Below the pieces are notes generated by a model. The model worked only from the letters and a program-made list of their open reading frames with translations, did not search any database and was not told where the DNA came from. A program made the translations under genes and the position numbers. DNA of 64,000 nt from contig NC_064756.1 of NCBI RefSeq assembly GCF_011397635.1, positions 16,692,817 to 16,756,816 of the forward strand, written 5' to 3'. This document shows, in pieces, positions 53,863 to 64,000 of the stretch (the stretch's first letter is position 1; each line of letters begins with the position of its first letter). Source of the stretch: Epinephelus fuscoguttatus (lineage: Eukaryota; Chordata; Actinopteri; Perciformes; Serranidae).

Positions 53863-54110
53863 CAGTTGAGGTGGTTTGGCCATCTGATAGGATGGCTCCT
53901 GGGCATGTCCCGTTAGAGGTGTTCTGGGCACGTTCCACAGGTAAGAGTCCCTGGGGCAGACCCAGAACACACTGGAGGGGCTATATATCTCATCTGGCCT
54001 GGGAACAGCTTGGGATCCCCCAGGAGGAGCTGGAAAGTGTTAGTGGGGAGCTTTGCTTTGCCTGCTGCCCCCTGAACCTGGCCCCAGATAAGCATATGAA
54101 AATGACCGGA
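53863..54110 (+). pseudogene. LINE 3' end fragment (reverse-transcriptase C-terminus)
   Basis: It reads QLRWFGHLI in one frame and then, after a one-base shift, RMAPGHVPLEVFWARSTG followed by RPRTHWRGYISHLAWEQLG and IPQEELESVSGE. This is the well-known tail of fish LINE ORF2 proteins (RWFGHLxRMxxG...GRPRTRWRDYISxLAWERLGxPxEELExVxGE). It is frameshifted, 5' truncated and followed by a CA array, so it is not a host gene. Confidence 0.8.
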
Positions 54111-54216
54111 GGGCTTTCCTATTTGAATATCAGTGTGACCTGCAGCCACCGAGGAGGCCAGCCTGCTGCAATTTCTCCAGCTTCAATCCAGTTATGTAAT
54201 CCTTTTGTTTTCCAGA

Positions 54217-54217
<1 letters not shown>

Positions 54218-54266
<49 letters not shown>

Positions 54267-54399
54267 CTGCAAGGTGTAACTGTCCACCTAGAGGCCAGAC
54301 TGGAAAAACACAGGAAACAGTCAACCCAACACACACTGCACATTATGTATTTTTCTCTCTAGTTGTCCACAAAAAGTCTGACTCCTAAAATGTGGTGGA

Positions 54400-54462
<63 letters not shown>

Positions 54463-54516
54463 GGAAAAAGAAAGTTGGAGTCAAAGTGAGGAGAGAGGGT
54501 TAGAGTTGAGCGGGGT

Positions 54517-54576
<60 letters not shown>

Positions 54577-54667
54577 GCCAATGACCTCAGAAAAGCTGAG
54601 TATTAATAGCCACAGGGACAGCAGCCATCCCAATTCTATTTCTGACTATGGCATCACACTGTGTATG

Positions 54668-54736
<69 letters not shown>
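54218..54736. repeat. Cluster of four long CA and GT arrays
   Basis: CA runs at about 54218-54265 and 54401-54460, then TG runs at about 54519-54575 and 54670-54736, with unique spacers of 58 to 135 bp. The two central arrays are inverted relative to each other and could pair as a stem of up to about 28 CA/TG repeats around a 58-bp loop. Confidence 0.95.
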
Positions 54737-54737
<1 letters not shown>

Positions 54738-55244
54738 GACTGTAAAAGACTGTAAAAGCATGTGGCTTTACAATTTGTCTGCATGCAGGGATCGTAAAAG
54801 GGTGCTGCAAGATGTGACATCGTAATAAAACTATAATTGGTCAGCAATTCATCTTAAAAAGAAATTATTTTGCCCTTTTTTTTGCATCTTTCTGTAACTG
54901 TCTGGTAACTCTGGAACAGGAGTTAAAGTCTGTAGCCACACTAAAAACACAGTGAAAGCTGTGGTGCTCATTAAAAACCCCAGAAACCAGATTCTAAAAT
55001 AGATGAATAATGTATAGACAACTTTTGTAAAGTTGTGCCTGAGGGTCAAGCCAGAGAACAGGCCATGCTGCTCCCTTTACATACCCAATCTTGATGAGAG
55101 GGTCACTTAAGCCACTTTATAGGGGCTACACTATTCTGTGTGGACATCTCAGAGTCAGCTGTCCAGGTTCAACTTTACATCCTTAGACTCAGCTATAAAT
55201 GCAGGAGTTTAGCCCAACTTCTAGCATGTTATGACACGTAGTAG

Positions 55245-56062
55245 TTAAAGCAGCAGTGTGTGTGATTCAGTGGCATCTGTCGGTGAGGATTGCAGACTGC
55301 ACCCATCTGAAACTTCTCCCATGTGCCAGGCGTAACCTCCCAGTTAGGATTCCTGCAGTGTTCATTGTTCAGGAGTTTGTTTGTTTTTTACCAGGCGTGG
55401 AATTATCCGCAGAGATCTCTTCCTCACCATGACAAACGGACCAGGTGATTAAAACTGCTGAAAACTCTGCGCTCTCTCAAAATCTGTGCTTTTCCTATAT
55501 TGTTTGGTTCATTGCAGAGTGGCTGCTAACTATGCTGGCTAACACAAAAACGCTAATCTGTCTAGAGCCAGTGTTTGGTGCCCGTGGACGAGGAGCTGCT
55601 CCCTATGTAGATAGAATCCAGTGGTTTCCTAAATGATGGATCATCTTCCAAAAGTAGGTTGCAGGTCCATTTTGACTGGACCTCAAGTGACTCACAAACA
55701 TGTCAGTTTGTAAAAAACACACTTTATTTTTAGATAGAGTGAATTTCCAGCGCAAGCTTTTATTTTGAAGTGTCGTCTCCTGTTGTAGAGTGAAATAACA
55801 GACAGCTACTTAACAGATATCGCCAAATGCTAGTATGATGCTGAATGTAGTAAACTTTGTGGACCTGAAACTAAATGACTATGGAAAAATGTGGACACCG
55901 TGGCTGGACCAGTTGGGAACCACTGATATAACGGCTCATTCTAAATTGACGAAAACGCAATTCTTATTTTCAGGTGATTTTACAGTAAAGAAAACATTCT
56001 TTTTATATTATAATCAATTTCTTCCAATATATACCCTTAAATCACATACACTGGGCCTTTAA
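55245..56062. mobile_element. hAT-like non-autonomous element, intergenic
   Basis: It begins ttaaagcagcagtgtgtgtg, and its other end, read on the opposite strand, begins ttaaaggcccagtgtatgtg. These are inverted repeats matching at 17 of 20 positions, of a type abundant in teleosts. Internal phrases such as ggcgtggaattatccgcaga are also familiar from that family. It has no coding capacity and is about 818 bp long. Confidence 0.6.
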
Positions 56063-57240
56063 ATAGTGTTCATATCAAAACCAAAATAGTGATGATATCT
56101 GATCATGGCCAATTCTTCCATAATATCTGACATATTAAAATACTATCTGCTAAACATGCAAGTATCTGAAAAGCAAACTCCCATGGATGCCCCACATCAG
56201 CTGACGTCCACCATCCAAGATACAGTAATGTAATAGTTTTGCTCTTCTGTGCCCAGAACAGCATTATTGCACTGTTCATGTAGTATTTCAGTTTCTCTTG
56301 TTATGAGTAACACTTGCATTTAGCGTCTTTACATGTCTAAAGGCTTCAGAGCAGGAAAATGCTGAAGGTAATGTAAACTGTGTTGCATGAATTGAGGGGA
56401 TTATGACAAATTGTTAGTGTTTGTTGAATCCTAGAATAAGTATTCTTTTAGTTCAACATAGAAAATACTGGAACATTGTCATACTCATGTTTGAATAAAG
56501 CTGGTGGATAAATTATGACCGTAGCATTAACAAACAAAGGCCACACCTCTCTTTGCATAAACTGTTTAATTGCTATTGCTATTTAATTGCAGCTGCTGCC
56601 TTAACAAACATTTCAACAGGAAAAACCAAAAGGAGCAATTTAGAATTTTTATGTTGTCAAGTTTTAAACGGTCTATAGGAGCTTTAGGCATGTAGTTCAT
56701 GCAGAGAAAAGAGACAGGAAAGACTGGCCTGGGGTTCACAGCTGATCTTGCAATGTGAAATTACACAGTGGTATCATCAGGAAGGATGTTATTATCAGCT
56801 TCAGAAATGTAGCAGCACTTTGACATGACTGATCTCTGACACAAGGTAGGGCCACACTTTTAAAATATAACAATACTGTGGACTGCATCTTTCATTTTTT
56901 TAAATGTACGATATTAATCATCTCAGAACGTGAATATAGAAGTACAGAGTGCACAAAAGCTGCTAGATATATATCAGCCAACATGATGATCAGCCAAGCT
57001 CCTCTCAGCTCAGGTCTTGTACACACACCAGCCAACCAATCACAAGACTTATTCAAAGACCTGACAGAACACATTAAGACGTGGCACTGACACACACATA
57101 TGTAAACTCATGCCCATCACACACACACAAGCACATACACACAAACTGTGTGACACAGGAACTCACTTAAACATAGGGGGAGGAAGTGAGACATTAACAC
57201 ACCCTCACTCTTTCTCTCTTTTTCTTTCTCTCTTTCCCTC

Positions 57241-57249
57241 TGTCACACA

Positions 57250-57280
<31 letters not shown>

Positions 57281-57281
57281 C
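57241..57281. repeat. (CA)n microsatellite
   Basis: A CA run with one interruption, preceded by a C/T-rich tract (57210-57240). Confidence 0.95.
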
Positions 57282-58142
57282 CAAGGGACTGGAACTCCAT
57301 AATTACCAAGCAGTGGAGCCCACTAACCACTAGCTGGCCCAGAGTGGTCATGTGACGGTGTGATCACTGGGGCCCGGTGTAGAGAAACATTTTCCCTGAA
57401 TGCAGATCCTGGGTCTGTTTTACGGTTTCCTCGCTGGTGGTTGAGGTTATGAAGGGGTTATTAAACTGATCCATAGTTTGCACTCACAGAAATATCATCC
57501 CAGTGCTGTGCAGTACAGTATGTGGCAAGTCACTTCATGCCTTGTCCAGATGCAAACATTTGATTTTGTTTTATTTTCTTTATCTGTACAAATTTTCAAA
57601 TCTATTATACTTTTTTTTTAACACGTGAAACTGCTGTCCTGCCTTTATTTCGGCTAATTTTCCGTTTGAGTGGGGAAACAATTATGTAGTTTTTCATGTT
57701 TTGCTATTTTTTTATTATGATGGAGAAAGCAAAACTGTGTTTGTCTTTCATGTTTCCAAATAGGACAGTTGAGAAACCAACACAGTTCATGTTGAATTTG
57801 ATCCCATTCATTCACACCATGAGGACATTTCCCAGTGTTCATGTAGCAAATGATCACAGCGCCATGGATACAGGCTTGATGTTTGGATCGACAAGAAATT
57901 ATGAGGAAATTAATAAGAAAATAATAACGTAAGAAGGAAATTAAAAATTCACCAGGAACTGCAAAACACAAAAAATAAAACAGGGGGAGAGTAAAGACTG
58001 GTAAATTATTTGCCTCCCCCGTAGTGATGTGCATCAGATGTACTGCACATTACTGTCTGTTGTTCTAGTACTAAGGCAGACCGTTTCCAGATGTTCTTTA
58101 AAGATCTTTTTATTTTACCAAGTTATCAAATTTATGACAAAC

Positions 58143-58430
58143 AGTGGTAGAGTGGTTAGCATTGTCACCTCACAGTGAGAGGGTTCCTGGTTTGAACCCT
58201 GGGGTGGGGGAGCCCTTCTGTGTGGAGTTTGCATGCTCTCCCTATATTAGCAAGGTTTTCTCTATACTCTGGGTTTTCTCCCACAGTCCAAAGACATGCA
58301 GGTTAATTGGTGACTCTAAATTGCCCGTAGGCGTGAAAGTGAGTGCAAATGGTTGTCTGTCTCTATGTGTCAGCCTTGTGATAGTCAGAGGACCCTAACA
58401 GAATAAGCGGTTACAGAAAATGAATGAATA
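58143..58430 (+). mobile_element. tRNA-derived SINE-like repeat
   Basis: The 5' part resembles a tRNA: gtggttagcattgtcacc (A-box region) and ggtttgaacccTgg (B-box-like). The body carries cccacagtccaaagacatgc, aggttaattggtgactctaa and ataagcggttacagaaaatg, phrases seen in a very widespread fish repeat, and it ends in a (GAAT)n tail. It is 3'-shortened relative to the usual form. I class it as a SINE from the box motifs and tail; a transfer-RNA function is not implied. Confidence 0.6.
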
Positions 58431-58670
58431 TCAAATTTAATGAATTATACAGTGACATAACTTCTACTTTATTGTTGAACATTGTTGAACTTGCAAGTGG
58501 GGGCTTCAGTCACCATACAAGGTGGGGACTAGCTCACCTAGCACCACCAAGCTAGCTAACATGGTCTGTGTATTACTGTGAGTAACTGGGTCATGATTTC
58601 TGGAAAGAGACATCGCTGTTGAGTTTTTCCAAATGTATTTTGTACATCTAGTTCCATTATATTGGAAAGA

Positions 58671-58733
58671 AGGCAGACATCTCTATGACATATATCTCCA
58701 ACAGTGTTGGAGATATATGTCATAGAGATGTCT
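58671..58733. repeat. Near-perfect inverted repeat, hairpin 1
   Basis: Arms 58675-58703 and 58705-58733 are exact reverse complements (29 bp) around a single G at 58704. The left arm begins in aggcagacatctctatgac. The block 58670-58733 is repeated directly at 58748-58811. Confidence 0.97.
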
Positions 58734-58748
58734 ATGACATAGAGATGA

Positions 58749-58815
58749 AGGCAGACATCTCTATGACATATATCTCCAACAGTGTTGGAGATATATGTCA
58801 TAGAGATGTCTGCCT
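58749..58815. repeat. Perfect inverted repeat, hairpin 2
   Basis: Arms 58749-58781 and 58783-58815 are exact 33-bp reverse complements around a single G at 58782. It is the same palindrome as hairpin 1, displaced by 78 bp, here complete to the outer aggcag/ctgcct ends. Confidence 0.97.
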
Positions 58816-58869
58816 GTTTAGGTTTGAGTTACAGAGTGTCGGCAACACTCTGTAACTCAAACCTAAACA
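58815..58869. repeat. Perfect inverted repeat, hairpin 3
   Basis: Arms 58815-58839 and 58845-58869 are exact 25-bp reverse complements around the loop cggca. The sequence is unrelated to hairpins 1 and 2 and follows hairpin 2 immediately, with their ends sharing position 58815. Confidence 0.97.
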
Positions 58870-59088
58870 ATCTAGATTTATGAATAGCACTGCAGGTAAG
58901 AGGAAAATGTGTATTTTTTTTATTTACTACTATACTGCAAGAAAAGAACATAGACAATCATTACCAGAAATTTTGTAAGGTGATCAGTGAATCTCATTTT
59001 AGTTAGGTGGAGCAAGCCAGAGGGGTCTTACCATCACTTAGGAGACTAACTGACTCAAAAGGAGACAAGAGGAGCATTTGAAAGCAGT

Positions 59089-59094
59089 TTTATT
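59089..59094 (-). terminator. FOLR polyadenylation signal AATAAA
   Basis: On the minus strand AATAAA lies about 42 bp after the FOLR stop codon, giving a very short 3' UTR. Confidence 0.6.
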
Positions 59095-59135
59095 GGCACC
59101 TCAAAGCTGATACAGGGTAGGTCAATGATATCATT

Positions 59136-61202
<2,067 letters not shown>

Positions 61203-62450
61203 GGCTCTGCAGCAGGGAGGCATTAACATACATTAACTGGTGGGAAAAATAATGGGATGACAGCCAACATACAGTACTGGTCAAAAGCTGAAATGCCTAT
61301 CAAAGGCATGCCCTGTAACCTCTAACCTGAGTAAAACACACACTGTAAAGATGCTGTTGACCCCTGGAATGGATGAACACCAGACAAAAGTCTTCATACC
61401 TCAGCTGTAGTTTTATTGTGGGCAGACATTGCTGTAGTAAAGGTCAGGTTTTAGCATCCCAATAGAGGTTTATTACACAAAATGAGTGACAACGGCTCAG
61501 TGAGTCACCTCCCCTAAATGGAAGTTAAGCACTGACTCACAAAAGTAGGTGGCGAAAACAAAAAAAATTCCATCATACATAACCATACAAACTCCAGCCC
61601 CTTCACAAATCAAGCGACACAAGATTATGTAAGCATAAAAGGAACTTAAAATCAGCTTAACAGCACTAAAACACAGGAAGTACCACAAGAGCAATGTTCC
61701 GTACCTCTCCCATGGAGCAAAACCGCAAAAGGGAGGAGGCAAGGCGGAAGAAACCGCTTTATAGGTGGGGTACCCCCAAAGGTGAACGTAGGGTACAAAA
61801 ACTGGTTATCAAACGTTCCACATATTGTGTACGGAGGCCTAAGCATGTCAGGTAATAACAACTGAATCAATTTTTTTTAAAGATTTTTTTTTTTTTTTAA
61901 AGCAGAGCTCCTTAAAGTAACAGAGCATTACACATATTTTAATATCATTATTTAATCACTGTGTGTTCCACAAACTAATCCCAACCAGTTTAGACTCTTT
62001 TTATGCTCAAGTTCCTGGTTAGTTTTACTCAATTAAAATAAAAAGTATAGTGCAGCTGGTCAGCTTTAAAGCCTGCTCAGATTCAGTTTTACTAGGAACT
62101 TACTTAGCTTTCCCACTTTGTTAAAGTGCAGTAAACAAAACATGCTTATATCTAAAGTGCAGCTTAAACAATTTTACTCAACTCCAATGGCATTGGTTAT
62201 TTCTTTAGCGCAATGGTCAGGGAAAACACTCTTTCTTTTTAAACGACGACGATATCGTAGTTTGCACCAGATTGCTTTTTCTAGTCGTGCTGGTTAACGT
62301 TCAAACTCGGGTGGTATCGCTTTAGATGCGTTAGCATGTTAGACGTGTTTCCAAGTACATACCCGACCGCTGTTCTGCAGTGTCAGCACAGTGCTTTTGT
62401 CTTGTCCACTTGTTTATTTCCATCTTCGTATTTTACCCTGAAACCAAAGT
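61203..62450. other. FOLR upstream flank
   Basis: This should contain the FOLR 5' non-coding exon or exons and promoter, since the first coding exon begins with an apparent acceptor. I cannot place the exon with confidence. I saw no repeat of note and no coding frame. Confidence 0.5.
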
Positions 62451-63517
62451 AGGGATGCACCAAAATGAAAATTTGTGGCCGAAGTGGAAGCTGAATATTA
62501 TTAAACGCTTGGCCGAATACCGAGTACCGAATACCGAATATCATTGTTTAGTTTTTCATTAGTTTTTGCAAATGAACCCCCTCCAGATTAGTGTTGTCAC
62601 GGTACCAAATTGGGACCCACTGTGCGATACCAATGAAGATATCATGGTTCTGAGTAGTATCAGGATACCACAGCGAAAATGAGGCAGATGTGCCTTTTGT
62701 CATTTATGAAAAGATAAATCACTTTTCTATAATACATCAATGATATTTCAATGGAATAACTGACTTATTCATACTTCAAAAACAACATCAATAAGTGATT
62801 AACATAGGGGGGGTCAAAATAAAATAAATAAATAAAATAAAAATCAACCAGCAACCCTCCTCCCCTGACAGTCCCTTCATAAGTAATGAAGAGTCCCTAA
62901 AGTGCGTTGAGGTTTGTGGGCCGTTACCTGCCCCAAAGACAGAAATGTGAACAGCTCCTCTGACACATCACATAGAACTGTGTTAGGCTGGCTCAGCTGT
63001 TCAGGTACTTCTGGGCAGTCATGACACCAAGAAGAGGATATTATTGGAACCGATTTCTCCGTCGCCTGGTAAGCCGATGGCCGCCGTATTTGACAGGATT
63101 ACATTAAGCCTATTTTGCTCGCTCAAAACTATTTTTAGTCGCAAATGCGAGTGCCGTGATGGGCGGTTCGCCACACTGCCGCCATTTTATTGCGCCCGTC
63201 ATGGCACGCCGTTTGATTGCATTATCAAAACAAGCCGCTATTATTCGGCCTTGCTTTTAACTTATTCCACCGAATACCGAATGTGTGGGGTTTTTTTTGC
63301 AATATTCGGCCGAATATATTCGGTTACCGGTTAACTAGATATTTAAAAGGGTTCGGCTCGCAAAAACGGAATTAAAATAAAACAAAATAAAATAGGCTAA
63401 AATAATAGCCTATCCTGCGCCCAGTAATTCGGTACAGGGTCGGAAAGGGTACCGAAAGTCGCGTACCGAACGGTTCGACACAAATACATGTACCGTTACG
63501 GCCCTACTTAATATGTA
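62451..63517. mobile_element. Composite of MITE-like sequences
   Basis: The left end tagggatgcaccaaaatg with many cgaataccgaa motifs (62490-62545) reappears as ttcggccgaatatattcgg near 63305-63325, and a second type starts near 62590 (agtgttgtcacggtacca). At the right end (63415-63517) the opposite strand reads tagggccgtaacggtacatg with accgaacggttcg-type motifs. These look like two or three different short DNA elements inserted in or next to one another. Boundaries are uncertain. Confidence 0.45.
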
Positions 63518-64000
63518 TCCATTGCATAATAGATAAATGGCTGTCATCAATTATATTGTTAACTGTTATTTTCTGAAGATGGAAGACCGTGTTGGCACAA
63601 GCAGGACACAGCTGCTGTCCACAGCGAAGGGCCATCACCTAAAGGGATGTTCATTCACCCTATTTTCTCAGCTTTCTTTTTGGGAGCGTACAATTTACTT
63701 TGTGTCAGTTACACTGGATATAAAGATGGACCACGTGTCTCCTCTTCCTCCTACTATACAAAGATGAAGCCAAAATATCCTGGCTAGGGGCACTTGCATC
63801 CTGCGCTGGTGACGTCATTTGGAGCCAGTCTGCACAGTAGTGATTGGGAAGGAGCTGCGGTATCTAGTTTCCACTCATACAAAATAACACTGGATCATAC
63901 AGCAGCATGATAAGACCTAACTAAAATGACAGAAACTATCTTTGGGAAAAATTAGCTTAAGGTGTAGGCTGCTTTGATTTTTTTTGTGTGGCCCATTTCC
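63518..64000. other. Unassigned terminal stretch
   Basis: No gene, RNA or recognisable repeat is seen in this end of the window. Confidence 0.5.

Larger units (their letters stand above)
51861..59088. other. Intergenic region between INPPL1 and FOLR
   Basis: No gene is seen in about 7.2 kb. It contains LINE, hAT-like and SINE remnants, CA/GT arrays and a hairpin cluster (each listed separately), separated by AT-rich unique sequence. Open frames over 60 codons here are either simple-repeat translations or LINE remnants. Confidence 0.7.

Noticed and set aside
53871-54362. 163-codon plus-strand open frame as a possible host gene
   Set aside because: Its first part is the C-terminus of a LINE reverse transcriptase, frameshifted upstream, and the rest is CA repeat translation.
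58143-58220. Functional tRNA gene
   Set aside because: A- and B-box-like motifs are present, but no cloverleaf could be folded by eye and the downstream body is a dispersed SINE-like repeat.
58671-58869. CRISPR-like array or microRNA precursor
   Set aside because: There are only two copies of one unit, the host is a vertebrate, and stems with a one-base loop and perfect pairing do not fit a microRNA hairpin.

Overview
This window is vertebrate nuclear DNA, almost certainly from a ray-finned (teleost) fish. It has GT-AG introns of 0.1 to 7 kb, dense CA/GT microsatellites, and degraded copies of repeat families typical of teleosts: hAT-like MITEs with terminal inverted repeats (TIRs), non-LTR retrotransposon 3' ends and a tRNA-like SINE. 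About 11% is coding. Four protein-coding genes can be reconstructed exon by exon: CLPB (+, 3' part only), PHOX2A (+, complete), INPPL1/SHIP2 (-, complete, 27 coding exons) and a folate receptor, FOLR (-, complete, 4 coding exons). Order and orientation match my recollection of the human 11q13.4 block (FOLR, INPPL1, PHOX2A, CLPB), which supports the identities independently of the protein matches.

Layout. 1-5.8 kb: last eight visible coding exons of CLPB, a mitochondrial AAA+ disaggregase. 5.8-19.1 kb: a long gene-free interval. Its first half is repeat-rich, with a nested transposon complex at 7.75-9.62 kb. Its second half is repeat-poor, with AT-rich homeodomain-type motifs beside CpG-rich DNA, and looks like regulatory territory for PHOX2A. 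19.15-23.85 kb: PHOX2A with a TATA-like box, three exons and a long 3' UTR. 24-27 kb: convergent 3' ends of PHOX2A and INPPL1. 26.98-51.7 kb: INPPL1, read right to left, with SH2, 5-phosphatase, C2, proline-rich and SAM parts all present and in frame (about 1273 residues). 51.7-59.1 kb: intergenic DNA rich in repeats, including four long CA/GT arrays, a hAT-like element, a SINE and a cluster of three perfect or near-perfect hairpins. 59.1-61.2 kb: FOLR. 61.2-64 kb: FOLR upstream sequence and a tangle of MITE-like sequence.

The genes do not form a functional operon or pathway. They are neighbours by conserved synteny: a mitochondrial chaperone, an autonomic-neuron homeobox factor, a PI(3,4,5)P3 5-phosphatase and a GPI-anchored folate-binding protein. 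I found no prokaryote-type system, no CRISPR array, no rRNA or tRNA gene, and no convincing wholly new gene. The most unusual items are the hairpin cluster beside FOLR, a CAG-encoded polyglutamine tail at the very C-terminus of SHIP2, a paired-class dimer site between two CTAATTAG motifs upstream of PHOX2A, and the nested transposon remnants.
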